Source of the DNA: Colius striatus
Lineage: Eukaryota > Chordata > Aves > Coliiformes > Coliidae
NCBI RefSeq assembly: GCF_028858725.1
Contig: NC_084768.1
Span: 29,356,664-29,420,663 of the forward strand
Length of the DNA: 64,000 nt
Reading direction: 5' to 3'
This document shows positions 14,001-26,940 of the stretch, piece after piece (the stretch's first letter is position 1; every line of letters starts with the position of its first letter). Position numbers and translations under genes: made by a program. The notes below the pieces were generated by a model. That model saw only the letters and a list, made by a program, of their open reading frames with translations. It did not search any database and was not told where the DNA came from.

Positions 14001-17000
14001 GAAAGTTGATCCTACTGTGCTTGAGCATAAAGAGGCCCTGAGCACAGCTACACCTGAGAACACTGAGGGGTGGGAACACAGACAGTCATTTCCCCAGGTA
14101 GAGGAGGAATTTACATTTCAGTGCTCTCTCTTCTTAAAACACAGCATGGCACCAACTCCTCCAAGCATCCCAGGTTCTGGGACACAGGGAGCAGCAATCA
14201 GGCTGCCAGCAGAGACTCTTTGTGCAAAAGCCTTAGAGGTCTGCTCACAACCTCATTCCCCTGCCTTTGGGGACACACAGCACTTTGGTCCAGCATTGAG
14301 GTCCATGGCCTTGAGGAGGGCATGTGAGAATGAACAAGCCCCAGCTGCAATCCTTGGTCCCAGCCTAAGGCTTGAATGGAGGAAACAGGAGGGTGTTAAT
14401 TCATGACATCCACAACTGTGGGACCCTTCCACGTGCTGCAAGTGCAGGCACATACCCACTCCCAGACCACGGACACAACGTTCCATCAGGCTGGCTCTGT
14501 CCCATGCTTGACTCAGGAGGAAGATAAAAACCTACTTGTTCTTCCAGCTCCCAAAGAAAAAGAACCAGCTTTGGAGGTGAAAGTCCAGCTCCTGCTTCCA
14601 GGGGAGGGGCAGGACAGCACCCATTTAACTGACAAAAGGGTCTTAAGCTGGAGCATATCAGGGAACAGGATAGAAGCAACGAAAAAAAGGAAAGGAGGTG
14701 GAAGGACACTTAATCTCTTCAGTAAATACTCAGGCTAACATTTCTATTTATGCATTTGCCAGTCACAACTCAGTTGGAAACAAAAGCAGCCTGGGGGTAA
14801 GAGAGCAGCAAGAGCAGGGCTGCTCCTGAAGGCAAGCAAGCTGGGAGCAGAGGTGGCCCTGACATGCCCCAGCACCTGCCCAGGGCGAGCTGACAGGTCC
14901 ACTGACAACCCCAGCTGAGGCAAAATGACAAACCAGGCCCCAAGAGACAAGTGAAAACAAATCTAAAGTAGCAAGGGGTGTTTCCAGATCTCCTTCTGCC
15001 AACAGCTTATTGCCAGCCTGCAGTAAAAAGGAGGGAAGGATTCCCTTTTTATCATTCCTTCTCAGAGGTGTTGAGTAGGGTAATGAAATAGAAAATTGCT
15101 TTCCATGATACATTCAGCCCTGAAGTCTGAGCAGCTGCCCCTGGATGCCTGGGAAAGGAAGAAGAAATGAATGGTGAGCAGCATTTCCCAAGGTCATTGC
15201 AGGAATGGAGGTGTCCATTTAAAAAACATACAGAGGCGGTGATGCTGTGTATCTCTGGAAGATTTCGTCAACAGAGCTGGTCATGCTGACAGTTGCCAGG
15301 CAAACTGATGCCATGGGAGCCCCTGGCAATCAGTGACTGCAGATTCTTTGTGGTTTAGCCTCAGTTTGAAGTCAAACACTGGGTTTGGGTATTTGGGGCA
15401 GTACCATCTCTCAGCTGTATTAAAAGCCAACGTTCAGAGGCTCCCAGGGAGCCATGTTTTATTCTGCACAGCCTGTGCAGACAAGGCACACTGCCTGTCC
15501 CTGAGTTGGAGCATGGTACTGGCAGCACACAAAGCATCTGTCTAGAGAATATCTGGGGAACTTGGCCTCCACAGTCCTCTTGGCTGACACCTCACTGCTG
15601 AGGCTACAGGTAAGAGAGGTATAGTCCCCAGGAAGAGTGGTTTGCACTGCACTGACAGTTCAGCATTGGAGCCTGAGGTGCAAGATCCTCAAAGCCACCC
15701 AGACCTGGAGGCTGGAGCACAGCTCCCAAAGGACCTCAGGAGGACAAGAGAGGTACTACTGAGCTCATGTGTGACAAAGCTAATCCTAGTCCTTTTGCTG
15801 GCTATGAAAAGAGGATCTCACCAACAAGAAACCTGAACATGCATGAGCAGATCACTCTAAAAAATCTACTCCTGGTAACCTCTGTCAGCAGGAATGTCCC
15901 CAGATAGGGCAGGGAGGCTGTGCACCCCAGCCCACAAACACTGCCTCACCCTCCAGCCTCACCCTCCTTGGACAAACCTGGGTAAAACTTGTGATCCTCT
16001 GAGCTCCATCAAGCCCAGCTCCTGCTAACCCCTTCTCATCCCAAATCAAACAGCCTCTTTGAGCCCCAGTTGACTGCAGGGACACTGCTCTCCCCTGTCC
16101 CCCGTGGACAGGTCTTCAGCCTTTGGGGCTTCTCTCCTTGTGCATGCCATATTGCAGGTTACTCTCCTGATGAAGCACTTGCTGAAAGCCCATCTGTCTG
16201 CCTGCAGGACAGCAGCTCCTGGCAGATGTGTTGCCAGTGTCCACACTTTCCCATCACTCTCCTGTCTGCCACTGCCTCTTGGATATTAAAGATCACCTGG
16301 AGCGATGATTCCTCATTGCTCTGTGCTCCCTCCTCCGGTCTGTCACCGCCTAAACCGCTTGACAGGTGATTATTAGGTCACTGCAGCCAGGGAAGCTGGG
16401 CTGAAGGAATGAGTGTCTCCTTACATAAACATGCAGGCTGAATTAGAGAGGGTTTCTCCCTTGACAAGCAGACTATTTTGGCACCACATCCCTAAGCTGC
16501 ATTATGGCTTTGTGGATAGACTCTGGCTCCCTGATACTGGCCTGCTGACCTTTTTCACCGAGGATGGTCACCCCTTGTTCCTTCCCTGAGGCAAAGCAGC
16601 ACTGCTTAGCCTGAGATGCAGATGGGCTAAGCCCCTACGTGTCTCCATGCCTCTTGGTACCACATGTGATGACACAGACTCGGGGCTCTAACGGTGTTGC
16701 TGCACCCATTGAGGACTCTGATGGGTTTCTCTGCCAACGGGCTGCATTTCTCTGGCATTGCTCATCCACACAGATGTTCAAGCTTTAGAGGATTACAAGA
16801 CCCAGTTCCCTAGATCAAGGCCTCAGCTGGGTCCTGCTGGGCTGTTCCCCCTCTGTGGTCACTAACTCAACATCTCTTTTCCAGGAAACACCATTTTTTT
16901 TCTCCCATTACATAAGATGGATAATAAGCAGCTACAACTGTGTAACATCAAATGCTGGGAGTCCAAAAGGGTTCTTTGGCTTCTGCACTCTGTTGTCTCA

Positions 17001-20000
17001 AGGCATTGCATTTTTTGGCTTACACAGCTAATTGTGGGAGCTGTAATCTTTGGTAGTCTGCCACCCTAGCTGTCCTCCATCACACTCCTCTCCATCACAG
17101 GGATCTTCAGACACACAAGCTGTTGGGGGTGGACCTGGGTCACTCCCAGCAGTGAGGCATGTATGTTTACCAGTGTCCTAAGTGCCACGGGGCTGCAGCC
17201 CTGTGCCAAGGGACATGGAGACCTCATACCAGTACTACTGCCCACCAGACCACGGACTTTTTGGCTCCCAGCACCCAGAGTGTGACAACAGCCTGTGCTG
17301 GCAGCACAGACAACTGTATGGTTGTTACTGGATCAGTGATGGATTTTGGTTGGGCTGCATAAAGGCACCTAAACTTATTCTACAGCATTTTGGGATGTAT
17401 TGGCTTTCCCAGAGCCAGATCAAAGCTCTCAGGACTGTGATGGGGTGGCCATTAAGCACAGATATTCAAAAGCTTCTCAGTTATGAAAATTCCCTGCCTG
17501 ACCTACATAGGAGTTTCTGCTGGTCTGTTACCAGGAACCCCAGGAATCATTTCATGTCAAACAAAAGGGATTGATCTTAGGTTGAGTTTATACCCAGATA
17601 CCTCAGCAGAAACTTCCTATAACTAGATCAAAAGCAGTGTGGAACCATCCCTGTGGCTGGTGAGCACCTCCCCATCGTCAAATGGCCACGAGGAGCCGTG
17701 CAAAAGTCATGTCACCCTCCAGTTCTTTGCTTAATGATCCCTCCAGGCTACATATTACTGGGAGACAAGTACTGGCTATGCTTCATCCAAGCATCTCTGC
17801 ATTATTGGCTGTCCATGCTCTGCTAAGGCACCCTCTTCAACTCCATCCCTCAGAAAACTCATATCACAGAGAAGAGTCAAGAAAAATCAAGTTGTGCATG
17901 TTTTTTATGGTCAGCTCAGATTTAATCAGCGTGCCCTGCAACTGGAAAGGTCATTACTGCTGTGGGACCTTGTTATGTATCTAGATAACTAATTAGGAAC
18001 ACAGGTACTACAGGGGACTCCTGCCCCATACACCTTAATCACTTGTCCTCTGAGACAGTAAGGAAAAAAGCAGCAGAGTAACAGCACAAGGTTGTACTCC
18101 CATCTGCCCATCCCAATGACCAGCATTAATGGAATGCTGTGAACTTCAGCCTCTAGCAGCCCACAGCTTGCTGCAGGGACAGCAGGGCCTCAGAGCAGCA
18201 TTCACAGCAGGGCTGACACCTCAGCACCACTGTGCTGCAGGAAGCAGGGACACACCAGCCTCCTCTGCAATGAGGGAACAAACGTGGGTTTGGAAACATC
18301 CCAGGATGATATTCCCAAAAACCCCTTTTTTTTTGAACCACAGGGAAGGGGAAAAACATCTTTTTCAAAGAAAAAAAGAGATGAAATAAAAGTAACTGAG
18401 ATATTCTGCAGGTCAAAAGTCTTCCTGGCTGTGCACAGACACAGAACTGCCAGGAGATAGTCTCTGTCCTTCAGCATGAGCATAAAGCAAAGGCTAGACA
18501 CGGTCAGAGCCCTGCAAGTCCCCTCTGAGGATTGTTGGCTGTTTAATCCCTGCCCACTGCAGCTTCTCTGCTGGGTGAGCACACTTCACTCAATCAAGGC
18601 TTAGACTGTCATGCCCCAGCTCATGGGATGTCATGTGGGTCAGCTTTCCCACTAAATATGTGCAGCAGATTTACAACTGAGCCCTGGATAATTTTGTACT
18701 TTCCCTCATATTTGCATCTGCAGTATTTGTCTCCTTCCAGGTACAGTCTCAGGGGAATTTACTCTGGCTACAGGAGCTGCTCCCTGGATGGAGTCAGGAT
18801 GGATTTCTACTCTGCCCTGAGCTGCCACCTTTGCAAAAATACATTAAAAATGACATGAAAGTGAGCTTGTGATTTGAAAACCCTTTCCAGAATGACACTG
18901 CAGTGTGCCACCGGGATTCAGATCAAATGAAATCGATTTGCAAGTGAAAAAGGTGGCTTTGCCACTCACATTGCTGACCACACTGGGCTCTTGCTTGATT
19001 AGGGTTGGCACCAAATTCTGCTCACTCACCTGGCCCAAATGGCTGCTTGTGTGTAAGTGAAGGCAGGCATCAGCTCCTCAGCTGAAGCTTCCCAAACTGA
19101 CTGAGCTAAACATTTCCACAACAGCAACCAGTTGTTTTTCAGTTGCCATCTGTCTGCTGTCAACCAAGTCAAAATGGAAACGAGCTCACCCTCATCCATC
19201 ACCTTAAAACCAAAAAATACCATCATTTAACATCATCCTCAACACGAAGATCTTTCATCCTGAGAGCTAATGCACTGGACTTCACACCAGCAGCGGGAGC
19301 AATGCTATTAGCAGGCAGCAGCAGGAGGTTTTGGAGTTGGATGTATAGCTGGGCATCCAGGCATGAAGCACAGCAGCAAGTCCTCTGGACTCGCTCTGTG
19401 CCAGATCACTCCCCATTACTCTCATCCTGCTTCAACCCGCCAAGTTGGTGTCAGTGCTTTCTGTGCTGTCAGTTGTTCTCTCCTCTCCAGAGAATTTCCA
19501 TGACTGATGGAAATGTTTTGTTCATTGCTGAATGTCTGTGATACCTGGAAATAATCATCTGTGTCAGGCAGAAGAACTAATAGCCAGATTTGGGAACAGG
19601 AGGGGTGGAGAGGGGGAAATCCGTGGTCATTCACAGCTTGAAACCCTGACCTGCTTCTGCTCAGCTGTCTGCCTGTCATTCTCCTCCTGGACTCCTTACT
19701 CAAACTTTGCCCTGATGCTGCCATAGAATCAAAAAAAAAAAAAGGTCTTTATTTCCTGTGCCAAAGAGGTATTCCTGAAAACTGGTAGAAAACAGCCAGG
19801 AGAGCAGCATGGAGTGTTATGGTCAGCACTGGCTTTCAGACCAGGGAGACCGAGGCACAGAAAAGGGAAAGCAAAGTCTGCAGAGATGACAGGGGCTGTC
19901 AGGGGCAGAGAGGAAAAGGGACCATGGGACTGTGCCCTTCTAACATCTTAGCTGTATCTCACAGCCTCTAGGAGACAAACTTGGAGGAGCACACACTTCT

Positions 20001-20870
20001 CTGTCCCCGTTGCAAAGCTTTCCCTGCCAGCAGCTCCCTTCACAGGAGGAGACCCTGAGAGATGGACCCAGAGCATCAGTGGAACCTGGGTGAAAGCAGG
20101 ACCACTGTCCTGTCTAAAGGTGTAGGCAGACCCTGGGGGCAGGTTTGCCCTTGATACATCCCTCCCTCTCCCCCTCCATTCCTGCCCTGATGTTCACCTT
20201 TCCCATCCTTCTTCCCCCTCCCTCTTTATCCCCTGATAATCCTGTTACTTACATTGATGTCAAGCTTCTGCTAAGCACTGTCACCTCTGTACCTTGGCTA
20301 GGCTGCAAAGCTACCCTGAGCATGGAGGTACTCAAGACCATGATCATATTGGCATGGCCATTGCTGGAGTCTATAATTTGGTTTAGGAACTTCCCTCTGG
20401 AGACATCAAGGGCTTGAAAACTTGACCTTGAGCCATGAGTTGTCCCCACATAGAGGGATCCCAAAAACTGGAAAGAACTGTCTGACAACAACTGATGAAA
20501 TACAAATCTCTGCTTCTAGGAGAAATCCCTCTGGCTCAGAGCAGGGGTCAAGCCTCCTAGGTCCAGGGCAGTTTGGTCTCAGGTGAAGAACCAGACTCAC
20601 GAGGATGACTAGTGTCTCCTGTGGTCTTGCTCCCAGGTCTCTGTGAGCTCCTAGCTCACAAGCTGCAGGCTCTCCCGCCCCCCACATCTGGCTGCACATC
20701 CCTCCAGCAAATACCAGTTTTCTGAGCGGACCTGGAGGAGGAAAGACACTACATAAAAAGGCAAAACAGTGCTACAGGGGGAGAACATTAAAATGAAACG
20801 TTTCGAGCTGCCTCTCTCTGTTTTGTCTTCCCCCACTCCATCAGCCTGGTCGTTTCTGGCTCTGCGCTGC
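8006..20870. other. Non-coding DNA, no gene recognised
   Basis: About 12.9 kb without a supportable gene. The open frames, including those of 188 codons at 13,840-14,406 and about 120 codons at 17,215-17,574, have no recognisable domain and no convincing splice context. A 14-base A run lies at 19,731-19,744. Otherwise I see no structured repeat. Confidence 0.55.
19731..19744. repeat. Poly-A tract (14 A)
   Basis: An uninterrupted run of 14 A residues. There is no retrotransposon body or obvious target duplication beside it, so I treat it as a simple repeat and not as a retrocopy tail. Confidence 0.8.
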
Positions 20871-20879
20871 GGGTGTGAC

Positions 20880-21140
20880 TGGCTCTGATTGATTGCTCTT
20901 TATTTCCACATTAAGCAAAGCAAGTGGCAAATGAAGGCCTCCCTTTGCCATGAAGCCCCATCTCTAATTGTTATTAAAAGGTTGTTAACTTGCCTGGTAT
21001 TTTTTTCCCCCTCATTATTGCCTCCCTCTGAAGTCTGTCTTTTTCCATGCCATTAAGAGAACCATAGGAGAGAACTTTTAAGAGTTATGAAATGCTGAGT
21101 TATGTTAAACAGATGCTGGATGGTTTCAGCAGACATCTGG
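20880..21140. promoter_or_regulatory. Candidate conserved non-coding element
   Basis: An AT-rich block set in GC-richer surroundings. It contains CTGATTGATTG, TCTAATTGTTATTAAAAGG, a GTTGTTAAC half-palindrome of HNF1 type, CCATTAAGAG and GTTATGTTAAAC. No coding frame spans it. Clusters of homeodomain-type cores like this are typical of vertebrate developmental enhancers, but conservation cannot be tested from one sequence. Confidence 0.25.
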
Positions 21141-22189
21141 TGTGTTGACAAACCTGCTAGCCCAACATTAAGTCAAAGTCCTCATTGAATCTCTACTGTG
21201 AATGCCACATGGAATCCTACCAGGGCAAGGAATAGTCCCACCTGGTCTTCCCTCCTGAACAGCCCAGTGTGCTGCTGAGATCAGCTGCTCCATGAACCTG
21301 AATGCCCCCTGCTACATTTGCCCAGCTCAGCTGCCACTCCAGCACAAGCCATCTTCTGTACAAGGCCCTGATCTGCAGACTAGACTTTCATTAGCCAAGT
21401 ATCTGTGAAGATGCCAGAGGTGATGGGCTTTGTCTCCAGTGTACTACGCAGTTTCCTTCCCTGGAAGGAGCTGCTTCTCAAGCCACCCCTTAGCAGCGGA
21501 TACAGGGCAGCACAGAGCTTGTGAGACTGCCTCAACAGAAGGTGCTTCCATCACATGCTGGATAGCTAATTGGAAACCTCAATGAGGGCTGAGGAGAACA
21601 AATAGCTGCCCCTGAACACGCCCGAGTGCTCTGCCAAGGAAGGCGCAGCATCCAAATGAGTGGCGTGTTTACATCTGTGGCGCTGGCCTCGAGAGCTGCG
21701 CTGCACACTGCATGAGTACAAGGAAAGGTCACCTGCTCCTGCTTCACAGGGAGCACTGCTGAAGGGCTCTTGAGGCTCAGCACTCCCTCACACATGAGCA
21801 TCACGGAGAGCCCAGACACGCACGTTCAGCAAGGAGAGGCAATACAGTCTTACATCTGTTTCCCACAGAGGAAACACCACCCCCAGCTTTAGAAATCCAG
21901 GTTAGGAGCCTTTCAGAGAGAGACATTACTGCCCTCACCTACCTGCCTTCTACTCTGGGAGATGTCACCTACCAACAGGAGCAGACAAAACAGACGTGTG
22001 CCCATGCCTCAGTCTCCCCAGCACACAGCTGAGGGTATTTGCTTGCAAGACGACATCCAGCTGCAAGCTGTGGTTCCTATTTGTCTGGAGGAGAGGGAGG
22101 TTAGTGAGCCCACCAACAGGCAAAGATATAACAAGAAAAACCTTTCTTCCAAGTATTAGTGCTGAGAGCGGTGTGGGTGAAGCATTTAC

Positions 22190-22510
22190 TTCATAAAGCT
22201 TTTGGAGATTTTTCTGTTCCAGCTGAAGATGAGAGATCAAAACCTCAGGCTTCTGTGAATTAAAAATGAAAGAAAACTCAAAGAAAACCACCTGGCTTGG
22301 GCCAATTAAAATGTTTTGTTTCAGTAGCTTCTGAATGTGCTGTTAATGATCAGCTCAAATTGCAGAACAAGGGTGTTTCAGATTGGGAAGCTGAAAGTCT
22401 TGCTTGCCAAAAGTGAGTCCTTTCAAGAATATGAAGGCTCTTAATTAACTGAGACATTTGTCAAAATTGTTCTTTTTTTACCCACAAAAAGTTTCAGCTT
22501 TGATAGATCT
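22190..22510. promoter_or_regulatory. Candidate conserved non-coding element
   Basis: An AT-rich, non-coding block containing GGCCAATTAAAATG, GCTGTTAATGATCAGC, CTCTTAATTAACTGAG and a T7 run. The motif content suggests homeodomain or CCAAT-type binding. The call rests on composition and motifs only. Confidence 0.22.
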
Positions 22511-23324
22511 GCTATACTTCTGACACAGAGACAAGGAGAGAGAAAGGCATGGCTGCCCTCCTTGTTTCAGTCACAGCCCAAAGCTGGGGAGAAGCCGAGG
22601 TCACACCCAAGATCACTCCCTAAATCAGCATCACACCAAAGGTTTGAAACTGCAGGACCTGTCCTCCATCTCTCACTGGCTTTTGCTATTACACCTGAAT
22701 TTCACTCATCTCCAGGCATCTCATGCAAACCACATTAACTCCTTAGGAGATGAATAGGACTGTGTTACACGGGAGCTGGTGGCTTCCACGTCGTTCACGC
22801 TGCTGATGCAAGTGCCTTCTCCAGCATGCTGTGTGATCACTCCACCTGGGCAGCTTGGACATGTCTGGAGGCATAAGCAACCACCTCTGCTTTGTGTGGC
22901 AGAAGAGAAACCTCCTCAGCACTGTTTTTATTGCTAAGGCAGAGGAGAGGACATTACTGCTCTTCACAACATCAGCTTGGAGGCCTGAGAGCTGCTCCAG
23001 CACATGATGCTTTGACACTCAAGTTGTTGCAAGTGGTTCTGGGTATGGTCAGATCCCTGAGCAAGCAGCTGACCAGTGTTTGCTTAGGAAAGGAGAGAGG
23101 CCCAAAGCAGCAGTTGCAGAAAGGAACCTACACCTCAGAGGTCTCCACAAAGACAGCAGTGACAAGACCACAGCAAGGTGGTCACCAGGGCTGCCATCAT
23201 GAGTGTATAGGAGATGAAAAATAAAGATGCCTCCGTGGAGCCACCTCAGTCACTTCCACATGCCAATGCTGGGAAAACAGCCTCAACATGACTTGCATGA
23301 AGGCAGATCTAGTGAAACAAGTGT

Positions 23325-24175
23325 CTTCTAGAATTCCTGGAAAGCATCCTGTCAAAATCCTGGCAAGCACTGTAAAATTCCTACAAAACAAAGAATTCTA
23401 GCAAAGAATCCTAGAAAATTCTAAGACAATTTCTACAGAGTCCCTGGTAAGCACTCTAGAACATCCCTAGAAAGCAACAAGAGAAAGGGCATGAAAGCAA
23501 CATGGGACATTCCTGGAAAGAAAAGGGGAGATTTCCAACAACAATGTGGAAATTCCTGGGAAGAGACTTTAAAAGTCCTGGAAAGTAACATGAGAATTCC
23601 TAGAAATCATACCCAGATATTCTTTGGAAGAAACCCACCAAATTCCTGGGAAGCATCCTGGGAAAGAAAATCAATTTAAAAAGCAAAGGTGACATTCCAG
23701 GAAAAGGAAGATTCTTGGAAAAACATCCTGGGACATTGCTAGAAAGCAGGGGAGAGATTCCTGGAAAGCAACCTGGAAATGCCTAGAAAATGTCAGGGCA
23801 GTTTCTAGAAATCAACACTGGAAACTCCTGGAAAGCACCTGGGGACAGTCCTGGAAGGTTATAGGTAAATTCCTGCAGAACAACCTGAGAAATTCCCAGA
23901 AAGCAACACAAAGTTTCCTAGAAAGATCTCTGGAAAATTCTGAGAAACCCTGTGATGTGTTCCTGGGAAGGACCAGGGGACATTCAGAGAAAGCAAAGCA
24001 GAAAATCCTAGAAAGCATCCTACAACATTCCTAGAAATCAGGGAATTCCTGCAAAATGTCCTAGGGCATTCCTGGAAAGTGAGGAAATTACTGGAAAGAA
24101 ATGAGGGAAATTCCTAGGAAGCACTAGGGTAATTTCTGGAAAGGGATGGGGAGATTCCTACAAAGCACTGGGGAT
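23325..24175. repeat. Degenerate minisatellite of TTCCTGGAAAGCA-type units
   Basis: About 850 bp of diverged tandem units, roughly 25-35 bp each. They carry a recurring core close to ATTCCTGGAAAGCA, with variants TTCCTAGAAA, TTCTTGGAAA and TTCCCAGAAAG. By eye about a dozen units contain an exact TTCNNNGAA palindrome and about five contain TTCNNNNGAA. The array has no long reading frame. Its left edge is near TTCTAGAATTCC, and its right edge is near CACTGGGGATGC, just before 24,180. The units are strongly diverged from one another, so this is an old or slowly homogenising array. Confidence 0.85.
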
Positions 24176-24604
24176 GCTGGTTTTGAAGGGGACTAACACG
24201 TGGGGGTGGCAGCAGATGTAGAGAGAGGGTTGGGGGAGGTTGAGAAAGGCATGATGCTTCCAAGATTGAAGGAATGCTGGAGGTGAAAGGCAGAGGAGCA
24301 GCCCTCCACCCTCAGGATGGTGGAGAGGAGGAATGTCACCTCAGAGCCCCAAGTTCCCACACAAAGGCACACAAGGTGACGTTAACCCTGCCCAGAATGG
24401 TCCCAATCTGCATGCATCTAGTCTGTTCTTAGAAACCTCTAATGATGAGTAAACTCCCTTTTTCAATGCCAAGGCATCTCTCTGCTTACCTCTCCCTACT
24501 TCTGGGAGGGCTTTCTTTGGTGTACAGCCCCAATCTCTCTACTTCCCCTTTCCCTGCCTCCTCAGGCACTCGAGAAGGATATATCCCTCAGGCCATGGGA
24601 TAAC

Positions 24605-24960
24605 TCCAGTTGGACAGGAGCTGGGGAGGTCTCTAAGTGCAACCTCCTGTCCAAAGCAAGGCTGAGCTCTGAAGTAAGACCAGGTTGTTCAGGTCTTTGT
24701 CCACTCAGGTCTTATGATCCCCCAAAGACACAGCCCTTCTTGGCACCTATCCCATTGCTCAATCACCCTCACAAGAAAAGCTTGTGCCATGCAAGGAGGG
24801 TATATATAACCAGTCTGGACCTCTTTTGTTCCAGATGATGTCCATTGCTGCTCGTTCTCCCACCATGCTCCTCTGCAAAGAGCCTGACTTTGGCTTCTCC
24901 ATAACGTCCTGGCAAAGGCCTCCTGAGCACGTTTGTAGCTGTCTACGCTGCCCACACAGC
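24605..24960 (-). mobile_element. CR1 LINE fragment, old and diverged
   Basis: Reverse-complement CR1 3' region. Recognisable pieces are GGTCTCTAAGTGCAACCTCC, the 'gaccaggttgttcaggtctttgtcca' segment near 24,680, CATTGCTCAATCACCCTCAC (matching the usual 'ctcgaccaccctcacrgtg') and the segment near 24,840-24,960 that corresponds to 'tggctccatc...'. It is more diverged than the copies at 7,541 and 47,475 and belongs to a different CR1 subfamily. Both edges are approximate. Confidence 0.7.
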
Positions 24961-25384
24961 CCTCCCTTCCTCTCTGGCAGGAGAAGGGCCCATCTGCCTG
25001 ACTCTCTCAAGACCAGCTGGTTTTTTCCATGGCTTCTTCAGATTCTGTTTCTCAGCCTATTTCTGCTCAGGAAGAAGAAAAGATCACAGAGAAGTTGGTG
25101 GCATCACTTGTATGATGTTCCCCTCTCCAGATGACCCAGCTGAGCAGGGAAAACTCTCTGGGAGACTGGCAATTATCTCCAATAGGCCTCTGCACATCTG
25201 ATTGACTTCTCTTTGCTTTCATGCCTGACACTTCAAACACCAGGGACAGCAAGGCAGGGGGAAGACTTGGCTAATGGAATGGAACAAGGACTCCAAAAAA
25301 TATTAGCTGCCTCATCTGGAATGCAGAGTGTGTCTCAGCCTCCCCACAGCACTCAGCCTCCAGGTTATCACCCACATGCCCAGG

Positions 25385-25425
25385 CACAGACAGCAATCAT
25401 TAATAATTAATTGTGAGAGTGACAG
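25385..25425. promoter_or_regulatory. Short TAAT/ATTA cluster
   Basis: CAATCATTAATAATTAATTG packs several overlapping homeodomain cores into about 20 bases. This may be a small regulatory site or just AT-rich sequence. Confidence 0.15.
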
Positions 25426-26569
25426 AGGCAGCACCCATGTTGCTCACTGAAAGCCAGCATGGGGTTTGACCTCACAAGGTGAAATCCACTCTTGCAGGTT
25501 CCTGCTAGGTGTGGAGAAGGACCCAACATGCTCATGGAAAACTGAGCTCATACCTCTGCCACTGCCCTGGGGCGAGTCCTTTGGCTGGTTTTTGCTTCAG
25601 TTTCTCCATCTGTCCCTCTTATCCCTCCCATGTTTCACCTGGGAATGGCTCCCACTGTGTAGAAGGACAATATCCAGCACAACAGCTCCTTGATCTATAG
25701 CTACCCAAATAAAACAAGCCTGCTTCTGGCAGCTGGCAAGTGACCATGGTACAACCCACATCCGAGGGTCCAACCAAAAGCTCTCCTCCTCAGAGCTGGG
25801 TGGCTTTATCCATGTCACCATACAGGAACAGGTTCTGGGCTGCCTGTCCTCAGAGCTGTGCCCAGTTACTGGCCAGAAGGCTGCTAACCAGCACAGACCA
25901 AAGCAGTGCTGATGATGAGAGAGGCTGGACCAATGTGGGACAGTGCCCTGGCTCTCTTAAGTACTAGTGTAGATGATATGGCTACTTTGGCCTCTCTGGA
26001 GCAATCTGTGCCTTGTGGGGTTAGAGACAGACCCACATGACCCCTTCCTTTATGTTCAGGCTGTTTAATGGTAGCTCAGGTTGCGGGTGTCCAACTTGGG
26101 CTTAGGCAGAGCTCATTAAAGGCACTTCCCAGGGAACTGGTTTCATCACCCCACTATTCAGCCTCCCCTACAGCACCTGCAGAGCTCATGGGGCAACTCT
26201 GTGGGGTGGCTGCTGCCCTCCAAGGGAATTCCTGCTCTGGCAGGCTGTGGGTTTCTGCCCACAAGATGAGAGCTGCTGCTAGGGCAGAGCCACACACACC
26301 CACAGGCTCTCTGAATGATGAAAACAGAAGTGCCTGTCTCCAGCTGGGTGCTGGTTTGTGCCTGGCTTGTGGTTGCTGCCATGTGACTCGCTTCCAGGGG
26401 AGGCCACCCAGCACTTCTGTTGCAAAAAAGGAGAAAGGATTGCAGAGCCCGAGCTCCCGTGCAGGTGGGAAAGCAGATCAATCACTGCCTCTGGTAAGGG
26501 AATTCTAGCTGAGAAAAAAACCCTCTCCTGCTTCTGCTGGGTCATTAGTAGAGCCCCCTATTCTAAATC

Positions 26570-26720
26570 AGGGCCTTCGTCTAACAACAGTGCTCTACTT
26601 GATTAATGCTGATTAGCCCTGCTTTGCTTGGTACGTTGATTAAAAAGCAAGGTTCATTTCCCAGGTTTCCTTCCCAATCATATTCCCTAATTTCTTTTGG
26701 CACCTCCACAGCCTCTTAAT
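26570..26720. promoter_or_regulatory. Candidate conserved non-coding element
   Basis: Contains CTTGATTAATGCTGATTAGC, GTTGATTAAAAAGC and CCCTAATTTC. These are several GATTA/TAAT cores (OTX/PITX- and paired-type) in about 120 bp, with no coding frame across them. Motif-based call only. Confidence 0.22.
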
Positions 26721-26887
26721 TCCTCAGTCCTCCAAGAAGCTCATCAAACAAGGACAACGCTGAGGCACTAACAAGCAAAGGTCAGAAGTGAATTCCATCC
26801 AAAGGGAAGCTCTCTCCTGTGCTGTTACTCCGTGAGGTAGCCTGGCATCTTCACCTTAAAACATTGTTCATGGATAGCTTCAAAGGC

Positions 26888-26940
26888 ACCATCACTCAAG
26901 ATTTCCTTCCTTCCAACCCCTACCATTCTGTGATTCCTTA
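26888..26940 (+). mobile_element. CR1 LINE 3' tail remnant
   Basis: TTCCTTCCTTCCAACCCCTA followed by CCATTCTGTGATTCC matches the terminal bases of CR1 in the forward orientation. Only about 50 bp are recognisable, so the element is almost completely eroded or extremely 5'-truncated. Confidence 0.7.

Noticed and set aside
13840-14406. 188-codon open frame on the plus strand
   Set aside because: No recognisable domain, no splice sites and mixed composition. Consistent with chance.
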